The notes beneath the pieces were generated by a model, which was not told the DNA's origin, searched no databases, and saw only the letters and a program-made list of their open reading frames with translations. Of a stretch of 64,000 nucleotides of DNA, positions 26,033-34,434 are shown one piece after another. This DNA is from Sphaerimonospora sp050942215 (GTDB lineage Bacteria > Actinomycetota > Actinomycetes > Streptosporangiales > Streptosporangiaceae). Position numbers and translations under genes: made by a program. The DNA lies in the NCBI RefSeq assembly GCF_050942215.1, contig NZ_CP192056.1, positions 3,286,001 through 3,350,000 of the forward strand, given 5' to 3'. The stretch's first letter is position 1; each line of letters starts with the position of its first letter.

Positions 26033-27235
26033 GTGTCCGTTCTCGTTGCCCCGTCGTCAGATCATGTCGCCCCGTCCCGGGAGGAAATGCTGAAGCGGGC
26101 CTGTGACCTGCTTCCGCTGATCGAGTCCAAGGCGCAGTGGTCGGAGGACAACCGCCGGCTGCACGACGACGTCGTCGAGGCGATGGCCGAGGCGGGCGTC
26201 TTCGACATGAGGCGGCCGCTTCGCTACGGCGGCTACGAAACCGATTCGCGCACGCTGATGGACGTCATCGCGACGCTGGCGCTCGCGGACGGCTCGACGG
26301 CGTGGAACGCGGCGGTCTGGTCGATCAGCAACTGGATCGCCTGCCTGTTCCCCGACCACGTGCAGGACGAGGTCTTCGCCGCCCCCGGCGCCCGGGTCTG
26401 CGCGGTGCTGAGCCCGACCGGCCTCGCCGAACCCGCCGACGGCGGCCTGATCGTCACCGGACGCTGGCAGTTCATCAGCGGCGCGCTGCACAGCCAGTGG
26501 CAGGTCGTGCTCGCGATGGCCCCCGCGCCGGACGGAAGCCGCTGGCCGGTGATGGCCCTGGTGCCGATGACCGACCTGGAGATCGTGGACGACTGGCACA
26601 CCTCGGGGCTGGCCGGCACGGGCAGCGTGACCACCGCGGCCACCGGCCTTTTCGTGCCGCACGACCGGGTGCTGCCGATGCCCGCCGTGCTGCAGGGACA
26701 GTACGCATCCGAGGCCAACGCCACCTCACCGGTGTTCTCCGCTCCCCTGATGCCGACCGGCTGCGCCGGCTTCGCCGGAGTCGCGGTCGGCCTGGCCAAG
26801 GCGGCCAGGAACGACTTCTTCAGGCGCCTGCCCGGCCGGAAGATCACCTATACCGACTACGCCGCGCAGAGCGAGGCCCCGCTGACGCATCTGCAGGTCG
26901 CGGAGGCGGCGCTGAAGGCCGAGGAGGCGGAGTTCCACGCGTACCGCATCGCCGACATGCTCGACCGGAAGGGCGCCGGCGGCGAGCCGTGGACGGTGGA
27001 GGAACGGGTCACCGCCCGGGCCCGGCTCGGCCGCACGTTCGACCTCGCCAAGCAGTCGGTGGACGTGCTCTGCACGGCCGGCGGGGGGTCGTCGATCTAT
27101 CGCTCGGTGCCCCTCCAGCGCGTCCAGCGCGATGTCAACGCCCTCAACCTGCACGCGCTGATGCATCCGAACACCAACTACGAGCTCTTCGGCCGGGTGC
27201 TCAGCGGGTTGCGGCCCAACTCGATGTATCTCTGA
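26033..27235 (+). CDS. Flavin-dependent monooxygenase of acyl-CoA dehydrogenase fold (group D)
   Basis: A 400-residue enzyme related to HsaA/HpaB-like two-component hydroxylases. It shows the acyl-CoA dehydrogenase layout: N-terminal helices with VEAMAEAGVFDMRRPLRYGGYE, beta domain with VTGRWQFISGALHSQW and DDWHTSGLAGTGSVTTAATGLFVP, and C-terminal helices with the HPNTNYELFGRVLSGLRP ending. The GTG start follows AAGGAGG. Such enzymes need reduced flavin from a separate reductase; the gene at 35261-35818 is a candidate supplier. Similar oxygenases act on the core or aryl units in enediyne pathways; the substrate here is not determined. It is the first gene of a plus-strand run leading into the sugar genes. 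Confidence 0.87.
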   Translation: MSVLVAPSSDHVAPSREEMLKRACDLLPLIESKAQWSEDNRRLHDDVVEAMAEAGVFDMRRPLRYGGYETDSRTLMDVIATLALADGSTAWNAAVWSISNWIACLFPDHVQDEVFAAPGARVCAVLSPTGLAEPADGGLIVTGRWQFISGALHSQWQVVLAMAPAPDGSRWPVMALVPMTDLEIVDDWHTSGLAGTGSVTTAATGLFVPHDRVLPMPAVLQGQYASEANATSPVFSAPLMPTGCAGFAGVAVGLAKAARNDFFRRLPGRKITYTDYAAQSEAPLTHLQVAEAALKAEEAEFHAYRIADMLDRKGAGGEPWTVEERVTARARLGRTFDLAKQSVDVLCTAGGGSSIYRSVPLQRVQRDVNALNLHALMHPNTNYELFGRVLSGLRPNSMYL

Positions 27236-27268
27236 CGTACCCACCGCGAACAGAACTGGAGCAATGGG

Positions 27269-28168
27269 TTGAAGGGCATCATCCTGGCCGGTGGGAACGG
27301 GACCCGGCTGTCCCCGATCACGCCGACCACCCACAAGCAACTCCTGCCGGTCTACGACAAGCCGATGATCTACTATCCGCTGTCGGTGCTGATGCTGGCC
27401 GGTATCCGCGACATTCTGATCATCTCCTCCCCCGACGCGCTGCCCGTCCTGCGCCGGCTGCTCGGCGACGGCGGTGACCTGGGACTGCGGCTGTCCTATG
27501 CCGAGCAGCCGGTTCCCCGGGGCGACGGCGACGCTCTGATCATCGGTGCGGACTACGTCGGCGACGACCCGGTGGCGCTCATCCTCGGCGACAACATCTT
27601 CGACGGTGCGGGGCTGCCGCTCCTGCTGCGCCAGGCCGCCGCCGGTCACCCCGGCTGCCTGCTGTTCGGTTACCAGGTGCCCGACCCCGAGCGGTTCGGT
27701 GTCGCCGAGGTGGACGCGGGCGGCCGGCTGATCTCGCTGGAGGAGAAGCCGCGGCTGCCGAAGTCGGATCTCGCCGCGACGGGGCTGTACTTCTACGACG
27801 GCGAGGCCGTGGAGATCGCCCGGGACCTCAAGCCGTCCTGGCGTGGCGAGCTTGAGATCACCGACGTCAACCGCGCCTACCTGGAAGCGGGGCGGGCCAG
27901 GGTCGTCACGCTGGACCGGCGGAGCCACGCGTGGTTCGACGCCGGAACCCCCGACGCCCTCCTCGACGCCGGCCGCTACGTACGGCTGGCGCGGCAGAGG
28001 CACGGCAGGAGCGTGGGGTGCGTGGAGGAGGTGGCGCTGCGGATGGGGTACATCGACGCCGAGTGGTGCCAGGTGCTCGGTGAGCGGCTCGGCGCCTCCG
28101 CCTACGGCGCTCATGTCCGGTGGGTCGCGGACGAGGCGGCGGGAGCTCAGATCAGGCGAGCCGGCTGA
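27269..28168 (+). CDS. rfbA: Glucose-1-phosphate thymidylyltransferase
   Basis: A 299-residue nucleotidyltransferase making dTDP-glucose from glucose-1-phosphate and dTTP. Signature MKGIILAGGNGTRLSPITPT and QLLPVYDKPMIYYPLSVLMLAGI, later ILGDNIFDG, ISLEEKPRLPKS and TGLYFYDGEAVEIA. The start is a TTG at 27269 with GGAG upstream; the nearby ATG at 27264 hits a stop after two codons. It opens the sugar operon and sets the nucleotide carrier as dTDP. No dTDP-glucose 4,6-dehydratase follows; instead a 6-dehydrogenase and decarboxylase do, as in the CalS8/CalS9 route to dTDP-pentoses in calicheamicin. Confidence 0.93.
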   Translation: MKGIILAGGNGTRLSPITPTTHKQLLPVYDKPMIYYPLSVLMLAGIRDILIISSPDALPVLRRLLGDGGDLGLRLSYAEQPVPRGDGDALIIGADYVGDDPVALILGDNIFDGAGLPLLLRQAAAGHPGCLLFGYQVPDPERFGVAEVDAGGRLISLEEKPRLPKSDLAATGLYFYDGEAVEIARDLKPSWRGELEITDVNRAYLEAGRARVVTLDRRSHAWFDAGTPDALLDAGRYVRLARQRHGRSVGCVEEVALRMGYIDAEWCQVLGERLGASAYGAHVRWVADEAAGAQIRRAG

Positions 28169-28187
28169 AGCCGACCAGGAGGTCACG

Positions 28188-29555
28188 TTGCCGACCCATC
28201 CCCTGGGCGCGCCCGTCCGCCCGCTGCGGATCCTCGCCGTCGGCGCGCACCCGGACGACATCGAAATAGGCGCCGGCGCGCTGCTGTGCAAAGCCCTGGC
28301 GGCAGGGCACGAGGTCACGTTTCTCGTCCTCACCGACGACCCGGCCATCGGAGAGATCCGCCGCCGGGAGGCCGTGGACGGCGCCGGAAAGCTCGGCGTG
28401 CCCCCGAGCCGCGTCCTTTTCGCCGGGTTCGCCGACGGCCGTCTGCGCGTCGACAGGACCACGGTCCAGCGGGTCAGGGAACTGCTGGCCGGAACGCGCC
28501 CGGACATCGTCGTCACCCACACCGAGGCCGACAGCCACAACGATCATGTCGAGGCGCACCGGATAGCGCACGCAGCGGTGCGGGACGCCGCCTTCCTGCA
28601 CTTCTCCGTGCATGTCTCCAGCGAGTCGAGCCGGTTCGCTCCACGGGTGTTCGTCGAGGTCACCCGGGACCGTGCCGACGGCAAACGGCGGGCGCTCGCG
28701 GCCCACACCTCGCAGCGGACGACCATCGCCAGGCGCGATCTGGGCGAGTACGAGACCAGGATGGGAGCCCTGGCACGCCTGGGCAGGGCCGAGGCGTTCG
28801 AGGTGGCCTTCCAGTCGGGGAGCGCGCACCGTACAGCGCTCGCGCTGTCGGAGTCGCCGTTCCACCGCCTCTGGCTGCCGCTGATCGGCGACTCGCACGT
28901 CACGCTGCTCTACCCCTCGGCGCTCCAGCCGGCCGACGCGTCCGCCGCGGCGCCGTCCTCGGCGGAGCTGCACCTCAACATCGGCCGGGACCGGTTGCGG
29001 CAGTCGTTCATCGACGGCTGGAGCGGGACGCGGCTGCCGCTGCGTGAGGTCTTCGCCAACAGCGGCGAGGCCGCCGACGCGCTCCTCGACGGCGGCCTCG
29101 TCCTCGTGGGGAGTCCCGGCGCCAACGTCGTCGTCCGGGACGTGTACAACAAGATCCCCGGCATCCGCTGGGTGGTCGAGAGCGGACCCGGCCGGACAGG
29201 CCAGGCGCACGTGTACGACCGCCACAACGATCGCCGACTGTGCCCGAGGCCGGCGGGCGGCGGCCGGCACCGCGACTTCGGCGTGATCTCCCGGGTCGGT
29301 CATCCGGCCGGCGACCGGGGCGCCATGCTGTACGTCGGCGGCGCCACCCCGTTCGCCATCCGTGCCGGGCTCGAGTTCCTCGCCGATCCCGGCGCGTTCA
29401 CGGAGATCGGCGACCTGCTGGCTGGCGAGGCCGCGATCGAACTCCTCTTCTCGGTCGGCCGCTCCCTCGACGACCTGCGGGTGGTCGACCACCACGCCCG
29501 GCAGCCCGGACCCGGTCCCGACCCCGTGGAGGGGTCCTTCAGCTCGGCCGCGTGA
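28188..29555 (+). CDS. PIG-L/LmbE-type deacetylase fused to an unidentified C-terminal domain
   Basis: A 455-residue protein. Residues 1-240 are a PIG-L zinc deacetylase: VGAHPDDIEIGAGALLCKAL (metal-binding HPDD), REAVDGAGKLG, THTEADSHNDHVEAHRIAHAAV (third ligand and catalytic region). Residues 245-455 form a second alpha/beta region with GLVLVGSPGANVVVRDVYNKIPGIRW, RDFGVISRVGHPAGDRGAMLYVGGA and TPFAIRAGLEFLADPGAF; this pattern occurs in other actinobacterial proteins of unknown role but I cannot name it. Start TTG at 28188, five bases after AGGAGGT. Placed between rfbA and the 6-dehydrogenase, it may deacetylate an amino-sugar or aryl amide, or resemble mycothiol-type amidases. Deacetylase assignment firm, role not. 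Confidence 0.82.
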   Translation: MPTHPLGAPVRPLRILAVGAHPDDIEIGAGALLCKALAAGHEVTFLVLTDDPAIGEIRRREAVDGAGKLGVPPSRVLFAGFADGRLRVDRTTVQRVRELLAGTRPDIVVTHTEADSHNDHVEAHRIAHAAVRDAAFLHFSVHVSSESSRFAPRVFVEVTRDRADGKRRALAAHTSQRTTIARRDLGEYETRMGALARLGRAEAFEVAFQSGSAHRTALALSESPFHRLWLPLIGDSHVTLLYPSALQPADASAAAPSSAELHLNIGRDRLRQSFIDGWSGTRLPLREVFANSGEAADALLDGGLVLVGSPGANVVVRDVYNKIPGIRWVVESGPGRTGQAHVYDRHNDRRLCPRPAGGGRHRDFGVISRVGHPAGDRGAMLYVGGATPFAIRAGLEFLADPGAFTEIGDLLAGEAAIELLFSVGRSLDDLRVVDHHARQPGPGPDPVEGSFSSAA

Positions 29556-29643
29556 TCGCGTCGGCACGCAGGAAGGTGCCGCGCCGCACGCCCGAGGAAC
29601 ACGATCGAGCCAAGCCACCTGATTCTGCAGTGGGAGGGCCATC

Positions 29644-30990
29644 ATGCGTTTTCTACCCGACCGGCGCGCTCCGCACGTCGCCGTCATCGGACTCGGGTAC
29701 GTCGGATCGTGCATCGCCGCGACGCTCGCCGATCGCGGCCTGCCCGTCGTCGGTGTCGACACCGACGCCCGGCTGCTCGACGAACTGACCGACGGCCACT
29801 GCCGGTTCGCCGAAGAGGGACTCGCCGAGCTGATCTCTGGCGGCATCCGGACCGGACGGATCCGGCTGACCTCCGACTACGGAGCGGTCTCCGCAGCGGA
29901 CATCGTGCTGATCACCGTGGGCACACCGGTGCGCGAGGACGGTTCTTTCGCCGACGAGCAGCTGACCTCCGCCTGCACCGCACTGGGCAGGCGGCTGCGG
30001 CCCGGCCAGCTCGTGGTGCTCAAGAGCACGGTCCCGCCCGGTGCCGTACGCGAACTGGTCCTCCCGCTGCTGCAGGCCGGCGGTCTGACCGCGGGCACGG
30101 ATTTCGGGCTCGCGGTCACACCGGAGCGGCTCTCCGAGGGCACCGCCCTGCCCGACCTGCTGTCCATCCCGATGGTGGTCGGCGGGCTGGACGCCGACTG
30201 CGCGCGGGACGCGGCCGAGTTCTGGCGATCGGCACTCGGCGTCGAGGTGATCCCGCTCGACTCGCTGGAGTCGGCCGAGATCGTCAAGCTGGCCTGCAAC
30301 TGGTGGCTCGACGTGAACATCGCGCTGGGCAACGAGCTGGCGAAGTTCGCCGCGTTGTACGACGTGGACGTGCTCGACGTCATCAAGGCGGCCAACACGC
30401 TGCCCGTGGGCGGCGGGACGGTCAACATCCTGCTGCCCAGCGTCGGCGTCGGCGGATCGTGCCTGACGAAGGATCCGTGGATGGTCTGGAAGTCGGCCGG
30501 GGAACGCGGCCTGGAGATCCTCACCGTGCCGGCCGGCCGTACCGCCAACGCCGGCATGCCCGCCTACACCGCCCAGCTGGCCGTGGACGGGCTGACCAAG
30601 CTGGGCAGGGACCCCGCGGCGTCGAAGGTGGCGGTGATCGGGCTGGCGTTCAAGAACAACACCGGCGACCTGCGGGCGACCCCGACCAGGGACGCGGTGG
30701 CCGAGCTGGAGAAGGCGTGCGGCGAGGTGACCCTGTTCGACCCGCTGGCCGACCCCGCCGAGGTCGAGGCGATGTTCGGCCGCAGACCCGCGCGGACACT
30801 GGAGGAGGCCGTGGACGGCGCCGCGTGCGTCGCCGTCCTGGCCCTGCACCGCGAGCTCGAGTCCATCGACTTCGCCGCCCTCCCGGTCGCCGACTCCTGC
30901 CTGGTCCTCGACGGCCGGGCCTACTACTCCCGCGACCAGATCGCCCACCTGCGCTCGCTCGGTTACCACTACCGGGGCGTGGGACGGTGA
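29644..30990 (+). CDS. NDP-glucose (UDP/dTDP) 6-dehydrogenase
   Basis: A 448-residue NAD-dependent dehydrogenase of the UDP-glucose/GDP-mannose family, oxidising NDP-glucose to NDP-glucuronate. Rossmann motif HVAVIGLGYVGSCIAATLAD, central helix with LACNWWLDVNIALGNELAKF, active-site Cys in GVGGSCLTKDPWM and a third domain with KVAVIGLAFKNNTGDLRATP. GGGAGGG precedes the ATG closely. By analogy with CalS8 the substrate could be dTDP-glucose made by the RfbA next door. Its stop overlaps the start of the decarboxylase (GTGA), matching the sequential reactions. Confidence 0.93.
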   Translation: MRFLPDRRAPHVAVIGLGYVGSCIAATLADRGLPVVGVDTDARLLDELTDGHCRFAEEGLAELISGGIRTGRIRLTSDYGAVSAADIVLITVGTPVREDGSFADEQLTSACTALGRRLRPGQLVVLKSTVPPGAVRELVLPLLQAGGLTAGTDFGLAVTPERLSEGTALPDLLSIPMVVGGLDADCARDAAEFWRSALGVEVIPLDSLESAEIVKLACNWWLDVNIALGNELAKFAALYDVDVLDVIKAANTLPVGGGTVNILLPSVGVGGSCLTKDPWMVWKSAGERGLEILTVPAGRTANAGMPAYTAQLAVDGLTKLGRDPAASKVAVIGLAFKNNTGDLRATPTRDAVAELEKACGEVTLFDPLADPAEVEAMFGRRPARTLEEAVDGAACVAVLALHRELESIDFAALPVADSCLVLDGRAYYSRDQIAHLRSLGYHYRGVGR

Positions 30991-31976
30991 GCGGGTCGCG
31001 GGTGGTGGTCACCGGCGGGTCGGGGTTCGTCGGCGGCCACCTGGTGGAACGGCTCGTGTCCGGCGGCGACGAGGTGACGGTGTTCGACGGATCGCCGCCG
31101 CCGGAGCACTCCCCCGCCCACGGTCACGTCGGCCACGTGAGCGGGGACGTCCGCGACGCCGCCGCGCTCCGCAGAGCCATCCCACGGGGCGTGGACGTGG
31201 TGTACCACCTGGCCGCTGTGGTCGGCGTGGACGAGTACCTGGCCCGTCCGCTCGACGTCATCGACATCAACTTCACCGGGACGCGCAACGTCCTGGACGC
31301 CGCGCACGCGGCCGGCGCCAGGGTCGTCGTGGCCAGCACCAGCGAGGTGTTCGGCAAGAACCCGGCGGTGCCCTGGCGGGAGGAGGACGACCGCGTCCTC
31401 GGCCCGACCACGGCCGACCGCTGGGCGTACTCCACGAGCAAGGCACTCACCGAGCACCTGGTGTTCGCATTCGCCCGCCGCCATGGCCTCGCGGCCTCCA
31501 TCGTGCGGTACTTCAACGTGTACGGTCCACGCCAGCGGCCCGGATTCCTGATCAGCCGGTCGGTGCACCGCGCGCTCAACGGCCGGCCCCTGGTGGTCTA
31601 CGACGAAGGCAAGCAGACCCGGTGCTTCACCTTCGTGGCGGACGCGGTCGACGGCACGATCCTCGCGGGAACCCGTCCGGAGGCGGTGGGCGAGGTGTTC
31701 AACATCGGCAGCATGACCGAGACCCTCGTGGGCGACGCGATCCACCTGATCGCCGAACTGGCCGGGACCGAGCCGGGCCTGGTGTCCGTGGACACCGGGG
31801 AGAAGCTCGGCAGGGGCTACGAGGATCTCGCCCGGCGCATCCCGGACAGCGGGAAGGCGCACCGGGTCCTCGGCTGGTCCTGCCCGACCTCGTTGCGCGC
31901 CGGTGTCCGCGAAACGATCGGCTGGGCCCGGCGCAACCCATGGTGGCTCGAGCTGCCCGACAGCGGCGCGGCGTGA
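30987..31976 (+). CDS. NDP-glucuronate decarboxylase / SDR epimerase-family (CalS9-like)
   Basis: A 329-residue extended SDR. NAD motif VTGGSGFVGGHLVERL (TGxxGxxG), VVYHLAAVVGVDEYLARPLDVIDINFTGT, catalytic Ser/Tyr/Lys in STSEVFGKNP and WAYSTSKALTEH, and RYFNVYGPRQRPGF. The GTG start overlaps the 6-dehydrogenase stop, so the two are coupled. The pairing supports oxidative decarboxylation of NDP-glucuronate to NDP-4-keto-pentose or xylose; by sequence alone it could also be an epimerase. The 4-keto form would be a substrate for the downstream C-methyltransferase. Confidence 0.88.
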   Translation: MSGSRVVVTGGSGFVGGHLVERLVSGGDEVTVFDGSPPPEHSPAHGHVGHVSGDVRDAAALRRAIPRGVDVVYHLAAVVGVDEYLARPLDVIDINFTGTRNVLDAAHAAGARVVVASTSEVFGKNPAVPWREEDDRVLGPTTADRWAYSTSKALTEHLVFAFARRHGLAASIVRYFNVYGPRQRPGFLISRSVHRALNGRPLVVYDEGKQTRCFTFVADAVDGTILAGTRPEAVGEVFNIGSMTETLVGDAIHLIAELAGTEPGLVSVDTGEKLGRGYEDLARRIPDSGKAHRVLGWSCPTSLRAGVRETIGWARRNPWWLELPDSGAA

Positions 31977-32055
31977 GCGAGGCTCTCCGTGCCCGCGATT
32001 CTCCGTACCGGGGAGCGACACGGCCTCCCCGGAAATTCGACGATGGGGTTTTGAC

Positions 32056-33279
32056 ATGCGGATCAACTGCCGGGTCTGCGACGGGACCGTCGAGGCCGCG
32101 CTCGACCTGGGGAAGCAGCCCCTGGCCAACGGCTTCCTCGGCCCCGACGAGATCGCCGCCGAGCGCTTCACCCGGCTGGCCGTCGGGATGTGCGACCGGT
32201 GCACGACCGTCCAGCTGATCGAGGAGGTGAAGCAGGAGCTCCGCTACCACGACTCCTACCGCTACCAGGCGTCGGGATCGCGGGGCCATCGCAGTCACTT
32301 CGAGCAGGACGCGCGCCGGTTCATCGCCACCGAGCTGGCCGGGCCGGATCCGTTCATCGTGGAGATCGGCTGCAACGACGGCGTGATGCTGGAGACGATC
32401 GCGCGGGCCGGCATCCGGCACCTCGGGATCGAGCCGTCGGCCAACGTGGCGAACGCCGCCCTGGCCAAGGGCATCCGGGTGCACACGAGGTTCTTCGACG
32501 AGGCGGCGGGGCACGACATCCGCGCGACCGACGGACCCGCCGATGTGATCTTCGGGGCCAACACGATCTGCCACATCGCGCACATCGGGTCGCTGTTCCG
32601 GGGCGTGGACGCCCTGCTGGCCGACGACGGGGTGTTCGTCTTCGAGGAGCCCTACCTCGGCACCGTGATCGACCGGACCGCGTTCGACCAGATCTACGAC
32701 GAGCACATCTTCTACTTCACCGTGCGCTCGGTGCAGGCCATCGCGGCCCACTTCGGCTTCGAGCTCGTCGACGCCGAGCACATCGCCATGCACGGCGGCG
32801 AGATCCGTTACACGATCGCGCGGCCGGGCCGACGCCGGCCGGCCCCGGCGGTGGCGGAGCTGCTCACCGCGGAGAAGGCCCGCGGCCTCGCCGATCCGGA
32901 AACGCTCAGGCGTTTCACGGCGACCGTGGAGCGCGTCCGCGCCGACCTGCTCTCGCTGCTGCGCCGGCTGAGGGCCGAGGGGCGCCTTGTGGTCGGGTAC
33001 GGCGCCCCCGCCAAATGCACCACCGTCACCAACTACTGCGGAATCGGCCCGGATCTCCTGCCGTTCGTCATCGACTCGACCCCGGAGAAACAGGGGCTCC
33101 TGGTGCCCGGTTCGCATATTCCGGTGGTGCCGCCCGAAACGTTCACGGAAAAGCGACCGGACTTCGCCGTGCTGTTCGCATGGAACCACGCGGAGGAGAT
33201 CATGGCCAAGGAGAAATGGTTCACCGAGGCCGGCGGAAAATGGATCGTCTATATTCCGCAGGTGCACGTGGCGTCCTAA
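32056..33279 (+). CDS. NDP-sugar C-methyltransferase (TylCIII-like)
   Basis: A 407-residue SAM-dependent sugar C-methyltransferase with the three-part TylCIII layout. N-terminal zinc-binding domain: CRVC at residues 5-8 and CDRC about 45 residues later; SAM domain: FIVEIGCNDGVMLETIARAG and GIEPSANVANAA; then EHIFYFTVRSVQAIAAHFGFELVDAEHIAMHGG with the catalytic His/Glu region, and a C-terminal Rossmann-like part with VVGYGAPAKCTTVTNYC. It should methylate carbon 3 (or 5) of a 4-keto-NDP-sugar. Combined with the decarboxylase it points to a branched C-methyl pentose, reminiscent of madurosamine of maduropeptin but without an aminotransferase in this window. Confidence 0.93.
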   Translation: MRINCRVCDGTVEAALDLGKQPLANGFLGPDEIAAERFTRLAVGMCDRCTTVQLIEEVKQELRYHDSYRYQASGSRGHRSHFEQDARRFIATELAGPDPFIVEIGCNDGVMLETIARAGIRHLGIEPSANVANAALAKGIRVHTRFFDEAAGHDIRATDGPADVIFGANTICHIAHIGSLFRGVDALLADDGVFVFEEPYLGTVIDRTAFDQIYDEHIFYFTVRSVQAIAAHFGFELVDAEHIAMHGGEIRYTIARPGRRRPAPAVAELLTAEKARGLADPETLRRFTATVERVRADLLSLLRRLRAEGRLVVGYGAPAKCTTVTNYCGIGPDLLPFVIDSTPEKQGLLVPGSHIPVVPPETFTEKRPDFAVLFAWNHAEEIMAKEKWFTEAGGKWIVYIPQVHVAS

Positions 33280-33429
33280 TACTGCAATGACAGTCTGCTG
33301 TTGTCGAGGCATCCGCGCCGGCGGTGGGCCTTCCGGGCGCCGGCCCGGTGGCGGCAACGGGAGGCGGGACCGTGCCGGGATGTGGCGCGCTACGTCCAGG
33401 GGCACCCCGAAGGGGTCGCGCCGCGGCCC

Positions 33430-33987
33430 CTATCCGCGGCTTCCCGCCGGGTGGCCCTTCACTTCGCCCCGGCCGTCGTCGGCCGGGGCGAACCCGTCTT
33501 CGACCAGGGCCGAGCGGAGCACGGCCAGCGCCCGGGCCGTCTGGCTGCGCACGGTCGACCCCTCGCTGCCCATCGCCGAGGCCGTCTCCGCCACGCTGCG
33601 GTCCGCCCAGAAGCGGAGGACGACGGCCGCACGCTGGCGGGACCCGAGGGTGGCCAGCGCGTTCATCAGCAGCAGCCGGTCGATCACAGGTGCGTACGGA
33701 TCCGGTGCCGGTTCCGGCTCTGGCAGCCGTTCGTGGAGGATCTCGCGCGACCACCGGTGTGCCCTGCGGTCGCTGCGGATCAGCCGGATCATGATCGTGC
33801 GAGCGTAGCCGGCGATCCTGTCGCGCCGCTCCAGCATGTCCCAGTGCCGGTGAATCGCGATCAGAGTCCGCTGGACGATGTCCTCGGCCTCATGCCAGTC
33901 CGCGGAGAGCCGGAAGGCGGCCCGGCGGAGCGCCGGTCTGGCCTCCCGCGCGTAGCGCGAGAACTCATCTTCACGAGCCTCGGCCAT
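33430..33987 (-). CDS. ECF-type RNA polymerase sigma factor (SigE-like)
   Basis: A 185-residue ECF sigma factor. Region 2 runs from FSRYAREARPALRRAAFRLSADWHEAEDIVQRTLIAIHRHW to RIAGYARTIMIRLIRSDRRAHRW; region 4 has MNALATLGSRQRAAVVLRFWADRSVAETASAMGSEGSTVRSQTARALAVLR. It resembles the actinobacterial SigE-like subgroup without a dedicated anti-sigma gene beside it; none is seen here. It shares a 447-bp intergenic region with the divergent AraC gene. A cluster-internal sigma factor could direct part of the cluster; I found no convincing matching promoter set. Confidence 0.88.
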   Translation of the reverse strand: MAEAREDEFSRYAREARPALRRAAFRLSADWHEAEDIVQRTLIAIHRHWDMLERRDRIAGYARTIMIRLIRSDRRAHRWSREILHERLPEPEPAPDPYAPVIDRLLLMNALATLGSRQRAAVVLRFWADRSVAETASAMGSEGSTVRSQTARALAVLRSALVEDGFAPADDGRGEVKGHPAGSRG

Positions 33988-34434
33988 CTGTGGTCACACT
34001 CCAATAGCCATCTCGCACTTCGCGACGGAAACACGGCCGACGCACCAAGAATTGGTCCCTGTCCACCGCCGTGACAACCCCTATCTCCGTCCTTCACGGA
34101 CCTTTCCGAAATCTGGGGTACCTGTGCCGGCGACACCGATTCCACCCGCATCGCGACCCGGTTATGATTTCCGATGGGCGGGAGCCGCAGGATGCCGGCG
34201 GCTCCCGAAATATTTGCAAGAATCTCTCCCAACCTGTGCAGCGTTCCGCCCGGCTCACCACGTGTAAATAAACGAGTGGGTCCGGCACCCGTCCGGTGAC
34301 AAATCCCTGGCACGAAAAGGAATAAGCACCGGCCGGGCCCTTCCGAGAAGAAGCGGAATGTGATCGGTCGGCCACTTCATATCCAATGCAGAACAGCTGG
34401 ATCCAGCCGGTGCCGCCAAAAAGCGGGAGGAGCA
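33988..34434. promoter_or_regulatory. 447-bp divergent regulatory region between ECF sigma and AraC genes
   Basis: No credible coding sequence; short frames here lack ribosome-binding sites. The region is the most AT-rich in the neighbourhood and contains AT-rich patches near 34207-34220 and 34262-34275, and a 10-bp hairpin (34179-34207). It must contain promoters for both regulators. AraC translation starts after GGGAGGA at 34425-34431. Confidence 0.5.
34179..34207. terminator. Hairpin inside regulator intergenic region
   Basis: A 10-bp perfect stem (34179-34188 with 34198-34207) and 9-base loop, followed on the plus strand by an AT-rich stretch (AAATATTTGC). It could be an attenuator or terminator in the AraC leader or an operator; nothing in the window decides between these. 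Confidence 0.4.

Noticed and set aside
27843..28187. In-frame upstream extension of the PIG-L gene
   Set aside because: It overlaps rfbA in another frame and has no family-like sequence. The TTG at 28188 has an excellent ribosome-binding site.
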